From Lonsdalea iberica (GTDB lineage: Bacteria; Pseudomonadota; Gammaproteobacteria; Enterobacterales; Enterobacteriaceae), in contig NZ_LUTP01000017.1 in NCBI RefSeq assembly GCF_002111585.1, forward strand, positions 1 to 64,000: DNA of 64,000 nucleotides, written 5' to 3'. Positions 8,568 through 18,052 of this stretch are shown here, piece after piece. The number at the start of each line of letters is the position of its first letter. The stretch's first letter is position 1. A model generated the notes under the pieces. That model made no database searches and was not told where the DNA came from. It saw only the letters and a program-made list of their open reading frames with translations. Both the position numbers and the translations under genes were made by a program.

Positions 8568-8951
8568 TTATTTAATAGCAAGCAATCTTAACCTAATTAG
8601 CATTAATTTAAAAACAGTTATCGTTTTTATTTTATAGATTTCGCTCTTAACTTTTAAAGTAGAAAATAAAATGATAAAATATAATAAAAAGAAAACTAAT
8701 GTGGTAGAAAGAAAATCCTTATATTTATAAAAGTGATCAACAGAAAAACACAAAGGAATCAAAGAAGGAATAAATAGCCCCTTCCAAGATGTGTATGACA
8801 TAAATAAAATATAATCAGCAAAAGCTGCAATATCCTTTTCAGTGGTATCTAAATACATAGGTTTTTTTCTGGCACTGATATAACTATTTTTCAGACCCCA
8901 AAGATCTTTTATACTGAGACCCGACCTCAATATCGCTCTTTTTTCATCCAT
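8568..8951 (-). CDS. Small two-TM membrane protein of unknown function
   Basis: A 127-residue protein: about 45 polar residues, two hydrophobic stretches (roughly 50-72 and 80-100) separated by a short charged loop, and a basic tail. AAAGGA stands immediately before the ATG and GGAGA a few bases further up. I do not recognise the family. That it is a real gene is supported by the decayed paralogue next to it (8107-8502), which conserves the same topology and the motif pattern SW..LFI. Composition is as AT-rich as the hcp/effector remnants it faces. A role as immunity protein for the neighbouring effector is a guess from location; its opposite orientation speaks against a simple effector-immunity operon. 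Confidence 0.5.
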   Translation of the reverse strand: MDEKRAILRSGLSIKDLWGLKNSYISARKKPMYLDTTEKDIAAFADYILFMSYTSWKGLFIPSLIPLCFSVDHFYKYKDFLSTTLVFFLLYFIILFSTLKVKSEIYKIKTITVFKLMLIRLRLLAIK

Positions 8952-9906
8952 TCCTTTCGTATTCTCCTATCTTAACCAGCGAATATTTGCTCATTCAGTG
9001 TAACCCTTTCTTTCACAGCAGGTTTGGCGTAGTTTTTGGAACGCCTGTCGCCGACGTTTTGCTAATCTTTACGTCAAACATCTCAGCATCCCAAGCGGTT
9101 GGAAACCGCTTGGCAGTAAAAAATGAAGTTTTTTTACCTATCGCCTCATCCAACTACAATTATCATTAAAGCAAGTGTCAAATAAAATATCAAAACTGAG
9201 GAAACTTAAGGGTCTTAGTGTTGTTACGATTCTAACAATTTCCTTTTTGTAGATCAGCATTAAAACAATTTATTCTTGAGGCCTGTGAATAAGATAAATG
9301 ACATCGGGAAAGCAGTGGGAGGTCTCTTCTATCGAGCCCCCTTTACCCACATAACCCCTTCCTTACACCATCAAAACCACCGCCTCCCCCCAGTTTCCAC
9401 AAACCCCTTGATTGCGTAACGCGGATGCGTATAGTTCTTATTTCTAATTACAGTTATTTGCCTTCTGTTTTTCTTCAACCGCCCGGCAAGCAGAACAACG
9501 CTCGCCCAGCAACGCCTGCTTTGTTCAGCGTGGGATCGGGTCGAGCTGGTGTTGGCCGCCCCGGGTAAATGGAAGTGCAAGCCAAGATTTTCGCAGTGAT
9601 GGGCATCAGGGATTCGAGAAGGGTTAACCGTCACGGCTGCGTAAACAAGCGCGTCCGGGCAGCGATGGGATAGGCCCGAGCTCCATGCAGACGGACTCAA
9701 GCCCCCGGAGAGACTGATGCCCACGTCGCACATGAAAATTGTCAGATCAATGTTCTCGAATGCAGACAGGATATTACCGGGCATCACATCACTGAAGCGT
9801 CTCAATCCTCAGGCCTCGCGCAACCCGGTCTGTGACATGGAATCAATAAAAATCGCCCCGGAAACGGGATTTGCCATTTCCACCTTTCTCTATAGTTAAG
9901 CGAACT
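8952..9906. other. Non-coding right flank of the argU island
   Basis: No convincing complete gene. A 10-bp hairpin (CCAAGCGGTT 9091-9100 with AACCGCTTGG 9104-9113, 3-base loop) precedes an A/T-rich run. A GC-richer patch begins near 9370 and is listed separately. No copy of the argU 3' end that could serve as a right attachment site was found on reading through. Confidence 0.5.
9371..9805 (-). mobile_element. Possible remnant of a P4-like satellite prophage (ash/icd-type reading frame)
   Basis: A 144-codon minus-strand frame whose translation, for example VNPSRIPDAHHCENLGLH and SHAEQSRRCWASV, resembles frames I recall from the ash/icd region of P4-like satellite prophages in enterobacteria. 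It is GC-richer than the AT-rich DNA on its left. There is no neighbouring integrase, alpha primase or other prophage gene, so at best this is debris. Identification is from memory and moderate to weak. Confidence 0.3.
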
Positions 9907-12123
9907 ATGTATAACGTCAAACACACATCCACGCCTTTAAGTAAAACGCTGCTGGCTCTGGCGGTAGGCTCTCTTGCTCAGACGGCTGCCGCCGCAACGA
10001 CTACAACCCAAGCTGACGCCGATGCCAATACCGATTCAAAAGATACGATCGTGGTGCAGGCGAGCGAGGCGGAGAACTTCCGGCCCGGCGGCGATACGCT
10101 GGTTCCTGCCTATCTGGAGGGTCAGGTCGCGAACGGCGGGCGTCTAGGGATGCTCGGCGAACAGAAGGCCATGGATGTGCCGTTTAACGTGGTGGGCTAC
10201 ACCGCCAAAATGGTGCAAGACAAACAGGCAAAAACCATTGCCGAGCTGTTACACAGCGATGCAGGCGTGCAGACGCTTCAGGGTTACGGCAACGCCGCGG
10301 AAACCTACCGGATTCGCGGTTTTAAGCTGGACGGCGATGACATGACTATGGGCGGTCTGGCGGGCGTGGTGCCGCGTCAAGTCGTGGATACCCAGATGCT
10401 CGACCGCGTGGAAGTCTTCAAAGGCGCAAATTCTCTGGTCAACGGTGCGGCCACCAGCGCCGTCGGCGGCATGATCAACCTTGAGCCTAAACGCGCGGAA
10501 GATACGCCGACCACTCGCGTGGGCGTCGATTACACGTCGTCGTCGCAGGTAGGCGGCAGTCTGGATCTGGGCCGTCGTTTCGGCGATGACAATCAGTTCG
10601 GCGTACGCATGAATGTGGTACACCGGGAAGGTGAAACGGCCGTGGATGACGATAAACGTCGTACTACCATGGCCTCTCTCGGGCTGGATTATCGCGGCGA
10701 CCGCTTCCGAACGTCGTTGGATCTGGGCTACCAGAAAAAAACGTTCCACGGCAGTGAAATGGGCGTCAATATCAGTGGACTGGACGACGTTCCCGCCGTA
10801 CCCAGCAATACCCGCAACTATTCCCAGAAATGGGCCTACAGCGATGTGTCCAACAAGTTCGGCATGATCCGCGCCGAATACGATCTGACCGACAGCTGGA
10901 CGACTTATGCCGCGCTCGGCGGGCAGCATGCCAATGAGATGGGCACCTACTCCTCCCCTGCATTGACCAGTAGCAACGGCGATGCGACCGCCTCCCGCCT
11001 CGACACCAATAACATCGTCGATAATTTCAGCGGCATGGCCGGCTTGCGTGGCAAGTTTGATACCGGTTTCGTGTCTCATCGCGTCAATGTGGGCTATTCC
11101 GCGCAAACTCAGCGCACACGCACGGCCTGGGGCATGTCGTTCAATAACCCGACCACTAACATTTATCACAATAGCGACGTCGCCATGCCCGACAACGCTC
11201 TGTGGGGCGGCCATTACGCCGACCCACTGACCACTAGCCGATCACGCATGCAGGGCGTACTGCTGAGCGACACGCTCGGCGTGTTAAACGACCAACTACT
11301 GTTCACCGTGGCCGGGCGTCATCAGAAAGTGGTGGTGCGTAACTACAGTAATGCGACCGGCGAGGAAGAGGCTGACTCTCGCTTTACCGAAAGCCGCTGG
11401 ATGCCGACCTATGGCGTGGTTTACAAGCCGTGGCAATCGCTGTCGCTGTACGCTAACCATACGGAAGGCCTGCAGCCGGGCAGCATCGCGCCGAGTACGG
11501 CGGCTAACGCAGGTCAAAGCACCGGCATTATCCATTCGAAGCAAAACGAAGTGGGCGTCAAGGTTGATATGGGACGCGTAGGCGGCTCGATGTCGCTGTT
11601 TGAAATCAAGAAACCGTCGGCCATTCTTGATAGCGTCAGCAATCGCTACAGCGTCGACGGCGAGCAGCGTAACCGCGGTCTGGAGTTGAGCGTCTTTGGC
11701 GAACCCGTATTGGGCGTGCGTCTGAACGCCAGCACGGTTTGGTTGGATCCGACGCTGACCAAAACCGCCGACGGCGCCAATGATGGTCATGATGCCATCG
11801 GCGTCCCGCGTTTCTTCGGCGTGCTGGGCGCTGAATACGACATCAAGCCGGTGGATGGTTTGACCGCGACGGCGCAGCTGAACCACTCCGGTTCACAGTA
11901 CGCCAACGCGGAGAACACCAAAAAGCTCGACAGCTACACCACGTTGGATCTGGGTCTGCGCTACCGTACTCGCGTGAATAATGATCAGAACGAGATGGTC
12001 TGGCGCGTGGCGTTAAACAATGTGACCAATGAGAAATATTGGTCTGGCGTGGAGGACTACGGCGTGTATGTCTTCGAGGGGGAACCCCGCACGCTCAAGG
12101 TGTCGATGAGCTACGACTTCTAA
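9907..12123 (+). CDS. fcuA: TonB-dependent siderophore receptor, FcuA (ferrichrome)-like
   Basis: A 738-residue outer-membrane receptor. Signal peptide (SKTLLALAVGSLAQTAAAA), a TonB box DTIVVQAS near residue 47, a plug domain with YRIRGFKLDGDD and VEVFKGANSLVNG, then a 22-strand-type barrel ending in the expected C-terminal Phe (SMSYDF). It resembles Yersinia FcuA along its length, for example LVPAYLEGQVANGGR and IIHSKQNEVGVK, so ferrichrome or another hydroxamate is the likely ligand. The frame extends up to a TTG at 9871, but ATG 9907 gives the proper signal peptide. No Fur box is evident in the 150 bases upstream and no siderophore transport gene is adjacent, so it probably shares a periplasmic system encoded elsewhere. 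Confidence 0.88.
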   Translation: MYNVKHTSTPLSKTLLALAVGSLAQTAAAATTTTQADADANTDSKDTIVVQASEAENFRPGGDTLVPAYLEGQVANGGRLGMLGEQKAMDVPFNVVGYTAKMVQDKQAKTIAELLHSDAGVQTLQGYGNAAETYRIRGFKLDGDDMTMGGLAGVVPRQVVDTQMLDRVEVFKGANSLVNGAATSAVGGMINLEPKRAEDTPTTRVGVDYTSSSQVGGSLDLGRRFGDDNQFGVRMNVVHREGETAVDDDKRRTTMASLGLDYRGDRFRTSLDLGYQKKTFHGSEMGVNISGLDDVPAVPSNTRNYSQKWAYSDVSNKFGMIRAEYDLTDSWTTYAALGGQHANEMGTYSSPALTSSNGDATASRLDTNNIVDNFSGMAGLRGKFDTGFVSHRVNVGYSAQTQRTRTAWGMSFNNPTTNIYHNSDVAMPDNALWGGHYADPLTTSRSRMQGVLLSDTLGVLNDQLLFTVAGRHQKVVVRNYSNATGEEEADSRFTESRWMPTYGVVYKPWQSLSLYANHTEGLQPGSIAPSTAANAGQSTGIIHSKQNEVGVKVDMGRVGGSMSLFEIKKPSAILDSVSNRYSVDGEQRNRGLELSVFGEPVLGVRLNASTVWLDPTLTKTADGANDGHDAIGVPRFFGVLGAEYDIKPVDGLTATAQLNHSGSQYANAENTKKLDSYTTLDLGLRYRTRVNNDQNEMVWRVALNNVTNEKYWSGVEDYGVYVFEGEPRTLKVSMSYDF

Positions 12124-12142
12124 CGCCCTTCCCTGCGCTAAG

Positions 12143-12180
12143 ATCCCGATATCCGGTCATGGACGTCGGGATTTTTGTTT
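12143..12180 (+). terminator. Intrinsic terminator after fcuA-like gene
   Basis: ATCCCGA at 12143-12149 pairs with TCGGGAT at 12166-12172, with a further TCC/GGA pairing inside, followed by TTTTGTTT. It lies 20 bases past the stop codon. Confidence 0.75.
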
Positions 12181-12370
12181 CTCCGTCTCAGGGGGTATTT
12201 CAGCCAAACGGGGATACGCGTCAATAGAGCAACTCGCGCCAGCCCCACACCCACCGCAAGCACTGACCACACTTGAAACGTTCCAGCCTCTAGATACGCA
12301 GGCGAATCACGTAGATGCTTTCAGGCCAGCTCGAATATCCGCCTGAGCGACCACCACGACAAAATCTGCT

Positions 12371-13378
12371 TCATCGCGCAACGACCGAATAACGCGTATC
12401 GAGTAGCTCGAACTCGTAATTGGGGTTTGGCGACAGAATGATCTGTTTCTCTTTCGTCACGAAGATGGCGGTAATACCTGGGGAGTCTTGCAGATGGGCG
12501 ATCCCGGCTTCCACCCCCATGCCGTACATCAGTGTGGTGTAAATATCGCCGTCAATGGACTCGTCCGACACGATGGTGACACTGTCCAATTCGTTATTCA
12601 GCGGATAGCCTGATTTCGGGTCTAGAATGTGATGATACCGTTCGCCATCGAGGGTGAAGTAACGCTCGTAAGTACCGGAAGTTACGACAGATTTATCGAT
12701 CACTTTAATCACCCCAATCAACTCGCCCTGTTCGGCGAACGGCTTTTTAAGGCCAATGCTCCATCGCCCTTGAGGGTCGTTTAACGATCGCCCCATCGCC
12801 TGCACGTTGCCGCCCAGATTCAATAACGCGTCTTCAACACCGTTTTGCCGTAGGAAGCCTTTAATCACGTCGGCGATATACCCTTTGGCGATAGCGCCCA
12901 GATCGATCTCCATGCCCCCCTGCTTGAGAAAGACGGAGCACGCGTCGTCATTCAGGATGACGTGACGAGGCTCCGTTAGCGCAAGCCGCTGTTGAATCTC
13001 TGCCGCGTCAGGCACCGTATTACCGCTAAAACCGATTTTCCATAGCTTGACGACGGGGCCGATGGTGAAATTGAAATGGCTGTTATCCAGCAAGCTCACC
13101 TGCCGGGCGCGCTTAATCAGCTGATAAACGATGGGGCTCACCGCTACCGGATGCTGGCCCGCCGCATGATTGATATTCATCACTTCCGATGGGGAGCGAT
13201 TCACCGTGAGCAAATCTTCAAGGCGTTTGATGCGTTTGAAAGCCTGAACAACCAGTTCCTCATTGAGAGAAAAGAGCGTTAAGGAAATCCGCGTGCCCAT
13301 CAATGTCGCGGCATAGGAAAAGGAGTTGTCTTCAGACATCGTCATAACAGCACCGTCGCAGTTAGAGGGGAAAAACAT
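12371..13378 (-). CDS. apbE: FAD:protein FMN transferase, cytoplasmic ApbE
   Basis: A 335-residue ApbE-family flavin transferase, which moves FMN from FAD to a Thr/Ser of a target protein with loss of AMP. Family motifs visible are MGTRISLTLFS near the N-terminus, DLGAIAKGYIAD, LLNLGGNVQAMG, HHILDPKSGYPL and the Mg-site region near VSDESIDGD. There is no lipobox or signal peptide, unlike periplasmic ApbE, so it should act in the cytoplasm. It follows the frd-like gene by 87 bases in the same direction; that gene contains the target motif, so the pair forms an enzyme and its maturase. The start may be ATG 13378 or the inner ATG at 13345. Confidence 0.88.
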   Translation of the reverse strand: MFFPSNCDGAVMTMSEDNSFSYAATLMGTRISLTLFSLNEELVVQAFKRIKRLEDLLTVNRSPSEVMNINHAAGQHPVAVSPIVYQLIKRARQVSLLDNSHFNFTIGPVVKLWKIGFSGNTVPDAAEIQQRLALTEPRHVILNDDACSVFLKQGGMEIDLGAIAKGYIADVIKGFLRQNGVEDALLNLGGNVQAMGRSLNDPQGRWSIGLKKPFAEQGELIGVIKVIDKSVVTSGTYERYFTLDGERYHHILDPKSGYPLNNELDSVTIVSDESIDGDIYTTLMYGMGVEAGIAHLQDSPGITAIFVTKEKQIILSPNPNYEFELLDTRYSVVAR

Positions 13379-13465
13379 CGCTCATGATGGATGCCATTAA
13401 AACGCAGGCGGGGCAAAGTTGACAACTTTGCCCCGCCTGTGGACTACGAACGCTATAACCAGACG

Positions 13466-16246
13466 TTACCGTTTAGCATAGGCCGCAGCTTGTTTACCGG
13501 CCTGGATACCGAAGATGATGATATCGGCCACGGCATTTCCGCCGATGCGGTTGGCGCCGTGAATGCCGCCGACCACTTCACCCGCAGCGTAAGCGCCCTG
13601 AATAACGGCTTTATTGTTATCCAGCACTTCGGTCGCCGTGTTAACAACCACGCCACCCATTGTATGGTGAACGCCCGGGGCGATCTTAATGGCGTAGAAC
13701 GGTCCCTTATTGATCGGGTTACGCAACGCGGTCGTTCTGCCGAAATCGTCATCGTGCTGCTTTTCAACAAACGTATTGTAGCGTTCGATGGTCTTCGTCA
13801 GCTCGGCGGGTTCAATTTGCAATCGGTCTGCCAGCGCCACGATAGAGTCTTCGACTTCGACGAAGCCCTGAGCCACATATTCGCCGACCGCCATGTTTTT
13901 CTCTTTGACGTGGTCGTCAAAGACGATATAGGCGTATTTTTCCGGCAGATTGATAATGCTCGCGGACACCTTGTCACGCGTTTCCAATTCATTAAAGAAA
14001 CGCTGACCGCTTTGGGAAACCAGAATCGCACCGCCGCCGCGAATAGATTCAGAGATCAGATAAGACGTATTCTGCTCCACCGTCGGGTGGATCTGAATTT
14101 CACCCATGTCGACAGTATCCGCGCCCAGCGCTTCCAGCAAGGTAATCCCGCTACCGGTGGCGCCTTTGTGGTTCGTCGTTACAAAGCCTTTCAGGTCCGG
14201 ACGGTATTTCACCACCAGGTCCTGATTGGCGCTGAATCCGCCGGTCGCCATGATGACGGTTTTCGTCGGAATGACACGCTCTTCGTTTTCGTCGTTGATG
14301 GTGCGAACGCCGGAAACCTTACCGTCTTCCTGCACAATCTCGGTAACGGACGTTTCCAACATGACGTCGATGTTGCGCTGGTTGAGGTTTTTCACCAGTC
14401 CGCTGATCAGGTAGCCGCCTACCGCCGCGCCGCTGGCCGGACGGTGAGTTCGGTCGACGCTCATGCCGCCTGTGGTCGTCAGATCGCTCAACTCGATGTT
14501 GCGATCGGCCAGCCAGTCGATGGCTTCATGAGCGTGTTCGACAAAGTATTTTACCAGTTCAGGGTTGTTCTTGTTCTGGCCGCTTTTCAGCGTTTCGTTG
14601 TAGAACAGTTCTTTATCGTCGACGATCCCTTTAATTTTCTGGAAACGCGTTTCCGCAGCGTTCATCCCCGCAGAGGCTTTAATCGTGTTCCCGCCAATCA
14701 CCGGCATTTTTTCGACGATCAGCACTTTAGCGCCATCATCAGCGGCCTGAATGGCTGTTGCCAAACCCGCGCCGCCGCTGCCGACGACAACCACATCATA
14801 TTGCTGGACTTCGTCCGGGTTGCCGCCCTCTTCAATAATCGCTTCTTTGAACGACTTAGTCATCGCCTTCGTCACCGCTTTTTTGATGGCTTCGCTCTGC
14901 TCAGTGGCGCCGGTCACGGCGTCGACGTGCGAACTATTGGCATCAAGAATACGGGTTCTGATGATTTCGAAGCTGCCGATCAGTTCGTCATCCCACCCGG
15001 CGGTATCGGCCAGCGCGATATCTTTGATGTAGTCTTTTTCCAGGCTGACGTTAACGATGAGTTCTTTATCGTTGTCCTGAACTTTCTCCTGGTAGACACC
15101 CACCTTGAACTTTTTAGCGTTCAGGCTCATATCGCGGATCATGCTTTCCACCAGCGAGAAGCGCCACAATGGCTCCGGAATGGTCAGCTCTTCACGCTTG
15201 GTGCTGTCGATGTAGAGGTCGATATGTTCCTGCGCGGTGATGCGATCCATCCAGTCCGGGTAGGCGATGCAGCCTTTACCCACCGCCACCAGATCGTAAC
15301 CGTGCTCCAGCGCGACATCGGCATCCGCTTTGTTAACGATGCCGCCCACGCCCACAACCGGAACCTGCGCCAGCGTATCGGAACGCATAGCGACATATTT
15401 TTCGATTAGCGGAGTCGCTGATTCCGTGTCGACGATTGAAGGGCGCAGCGTGTGACCCATGGAGAAGTGCACGTAGTCCAAACCGCGCTCGGCCAGTTTT
15501 TCCAGCAGGTACAGCGTGTCGTCAAAACGGATACCCGGCTCTTCCAGCTCTTCCGGCGAGAAACGGTAGCCGATGATGAAGGACGGATCGGCATATTTGT
15601 CTTTCATCTGGTGTGCGATATCCAGCACGGCCATCGGGAAGCGAGTCCGGTTGTCGCGGCTGCCGCCCCATTTGTCTTCACGGCGGTTGGAGTGTGGAGA
15701 ATAGAACTGCTGAATCAGATAGGTGTTGGCGCCGTGGATTTCCACGCCGTCGAAACCGGCCTGGATGGCGCGGTGGATGGCACGACCGAATTTGGCGACC
15801 ATCTCTTCGACTTCATCCGCCGTCAGCTCAATCGGCGTCGGCGCGCCGGGACGAGGCGCGGCAACGGCGCTCGGTCCTACCGGCGATTCACCGCCGATGA
15901 GTTTCGGGTCAACCATGCGTCCGCCATGGTAGATCTGCAGGATAGCTTTAGAACCCTGTTCTTTGACCGCGCTGGCGACCTTGGACAAACCTTCGATCTT
16001 GTTGTCGTCATCGATACCAATCGCGCCAGGGAAAGCCCGTCCGCGGTCGTCGATGAAGCAGCATTCCACAATCAGCGCGCCGATCTTACCGGAACGCACC
16101 TGATAGTATTCGATGAGTTCCCTGGTGACGGAACCATCAAAAAAGCCGGTGCAGGTTGTCATTGGCGCCATAACGACCCGGTTTTCCAGGGTGACGCCAT
16201 TAGGCAACGTGAACGGCTGCAATAATCTATCGTTGATGTTTGTCAT
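13466..16246 (-). CDS. Soluble NADH:fumarate reductase with OYE-like, FMN_bind and FAD_binding_2 domains
   Basis: A 926-residue three-domain flavoprotein. Residues 1-360 are an old-yellow-enzyme/NADH:flavin oxidoreductase barrel (YHGGR 106-110, HGAN 171-174). Residues 375-465 are an FMN_bind domain with DAVTGAT at 442-448, where the last Thr is the expected covalent FMN site made by ApbE. From about 483 there is a fumarate reductase flavoprotein domain (GSGGAG 489-494, THRP at 600-603, HHTMGG, and ANRIGGNAVADII near the end). This is the architecture of the cytoplasmic NADH:fumarate oxidoreductase described in Klebsiella pneumoniae, also next to apbE. No signal peptide. It would reoxidise NADH with fumarate under low oxygen, without quinones; a relative such as urocanate or acrylate could be the acceptor. 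No FNR box was recognised upstream. Confidence 0.9.
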   Translation of the reverse strand: MTNINDRLLQPFTLPNGVTLENRVVMAPMTTCTGFFDGSVTRELIEYYQVRSGKIGALIVECCFIDDRGRAFPGAIGIDDDNKIEGLSKVASAVKEQGSKAILQIYHGGRMVDPKLIGGESPVGPSAVAAPRPGAPTPIELTADEVEEMVAKFGRAIHRAIQAGFDGVEIHGANTYLIQQFYSPHSNRREDKWGGSRDNRTRFPMAVLDIAHQMKDKYADPSFIIGYRFSPEELEEPGIRFDDTLYLLEKLAERGLDYVHFSMGHTLRPSIVDTESATPLIEKYVAMRSDTLAQVPVVGVGGIVNKADADVALEHGYDLVAVGKGCIAYPDWMDRITAQEHIDLYIDSTKREELTIPEPLWRFSLVESMIRDMSLNAKKFKVGVYQEKVQDNDKELIVNVSLEKDYIKDIALADTAGWDDELIGSFEIIRTRILDANSSHVDAVTGATEQSEAIKKAVTKAMTKSFKEAIIEEGGNPDEVQQYDVVVVGSGGAGLATAIQAADDGAKVLIVEKMPVIGGNTIKASAGMNAAETRFQKIKGIVDDKELFYNETLKSGQNKNNPELVKYFVEHAHEAIDWLADRNIELSDLTTTGGMSVDRTHRPASGAAVGGYLISGLVKNLNQRNIDVMLETSVTEIVQEDGKVSGVRTINDENEERVIPTKTVIMATGGFSANQDLVVKYRPDLKGFVTTNHKGATGSGITLLEALGADTVDMGEIQIHPTVEQNTSYLISESIRGGGAILVSQSGQRFFNELETRDKVSASIINLPEKYAYIVFDDHVKEKNMAVGEYVAQGFVEVEDSIVALADRLQIEPAELTKTIERYNTFVEKQHDDDFGRTTALRNPINKGPFYAIKIAPGVHHTMGGVVVNTATEVLDNNKAVIQGAYAAGEVVGGIHGANRIGGNAVADIIIFGIQAGKQAAAYAKR

Positions 16247-18052
16247 TAAAATACCACCTAATTTTCACAAATTTTTAGCAAATTCTTAAATTCGGAAATG
16301 GCAGGCTGCTTTTTTATTGTTCGTGTTTTAGTTGCCTACGATTATTATTCTTTTATTATGTGGTTTTTTTAATGTCATAATACTTTTTTTTAATGTCTTA
16401 ATTATTTAGTATTTGCAGTTATGTTACCACCCTGTTTAAATAAAAACGTTTAATGTAAAAACATTATAAAATGTAGGGTTTTATCGACGGAAAAATGACA
16501 CGCCATTTATTTCCTCAACGTTTTCGTTAACCGGGTCCTGGCGTTTTTTTATTCGCTCATTTCACAGCATTAAACCTTACCCCATAAGATTGACGGCTAT
16601 TTCCAGCGTTGCTGGTTTTTATGCACTCCCCTTTTGAGCTGACCTATTCTGAACGGCAACCGTCGATTTACGCCGCATAAAACCACTAAAAAACCACCAA
16701 AAAACAATAAATTAAACATAAATGAAAAGTAAAACCGAACTGCATTAAATCTATTGCCCTTCCAAAAAACCGGATATTTATGCGCCGCATAACACGGCGA
16801 TGGCATTCAATAAACGCCAGGTTGTTTCTTTTTGTACATTCTTTCAGCGAAATACAGCCTGCAAGGGCAACATAAAAAGCAGGCCTTTGTAAGTATTTTC
16901 CTCAGTACTTTTATTCGTTATTTCGACGGTTTTAATGGCTGATAAATCGGTGCGAGACTTAAATTAAGATGTTGGATATAGACCAGAAGAATGAAACGTT
17001 AGTCCGACTTTATTAATAAACTTCCCGCAGAAAAAATATTGAAGGTAACGAAATTTACTCGGTAAGGAATGTGCGAATCATTTCTCACACATCAAATAAG
17101 AACAACACTCATAAAAAATAGTACGGGAATGAATATCAGCTCTTTACCCAGATATTTATAATAATCGGATTTCCACTGTAAAAAATAGTGACTGAGATAA
17201 TAAAGGCTCATGACGCATTTTACTGTTTCACCGTTTATCCTCATTTTTAGACATGCCTTCTCCATGCGTTTAACAATTTCGTTAAATGTATTGAATTTTC
17301 TATTATCCATCTTTAGATAAAATGGCTGTGGGGTTTATTTTACCCCCCCCCCCGACTTCTCATAAAAAAATTTGGCATTATCACGCAAATATCACCTGAC
17401 TAAGAGCCGTCATGAAAATTAACGTTTCCTTCCGAAAACTCACACTCGTGGGATAACTGCTCCGCCCTGTTCATTTACACATTAGGTCAGGGTAAGTTGA
17501 TGATTAGCCTGCGTCTGAATTTTTTCATTTTAGTTTAGTCCTAAACATTACCGTAATTTATTAATTACCGAGCGCTCTCTCATCGTTAACCTCCACCAAA
17601 AACGCAAGGGAAAATAAACATTACAATCATACGGATATAGAAAAATAGCAATAACCCCACCCTTTCCTTACCCTATCTTCGGCTATTTACTGACTTTTGA
17701 TAAAGCTCAGCCATCTAATGTACCGAATAGTAATGAAATAACTCACTACTAAGGTTTCGCCTATTAGATTAAAAGCTCTACTCTATTAAAGCGACAATAA
17801 TGGTTTCCATGATCATCATCACCCCGGAAATATATTAATTTCTGAAACACGCATTGACATTTAATTACCTTCTTTTCGAAAAATAGCGATGAAGTCGATT
17901 ACCTGTTTGCCGATAACAGCTTCGAAGAAATGAAATGTTGATGGATTAAAAACTGGCTCGCGTGTTTCCCCACAAGCGTCCCAATGAACGGATGCGTAAA
18001 ACATAGTTCTGATTATTCAAGAACTAACCCCCCAATTACCAGGGCTACGACT
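16247..18052. other. 1.8-kb gene-poor region between frd-like gene and chemoreceptor
   Basis: AT-rich DNA in which I find no supportable gene. Short minus-strand frames at 16597-16806 and 17092-17310 have no family resemblance; the second has plausible composition but a weak ribosome site. An 11-base C run lies at 17343-17353. At 17412 a good-looking start (MKINVSFRKLTLVG) stops after 14 codons and another frame just after reads ALFIYTLGQGKLM, reminiscent of a chemoreceptor N-terminus. Promoters for both flanking genes must lie here. Confidence 0.6.
17343..17353. repeat. Homopolymeric C tract (11 bases)
   Basis: Eleven consecutive C residues, the longest G/C run I noticed in the window. It lies 33 bases upstream of a doubtful minus-strand frame that begins at 17310. 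Runs of this length are slippage-prone. Confidence 0.9.

Noticed and set aside
9152-9170. Fur-box-like half site (AATTATCATTA)
   Set aside because: Only one half matches and it lies about 740 bases before the receptor gene, too far for ordinary Fur control.
6400-9906. Search for a direct repeat of the argU 3' end as right attachment site
   Set aside because: Reading through the interval I found no convincing second copy of GTTCGAATCCTGTAGGGCG, so no att site is annotated.
10249-11214. 321-codon minus-strand frame inside the TonB receptor gene
   Set aside because: Antisense shadow of the receptor gene; no domain or ribosome site of note.
13391-15409. 672-codon open frame on the plus strand
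   Set aside because: It lies wholly antisense to the well-supported fumarate reductase gene, has no family resemblance and a composition typical of a GC-rich gene read backwards.
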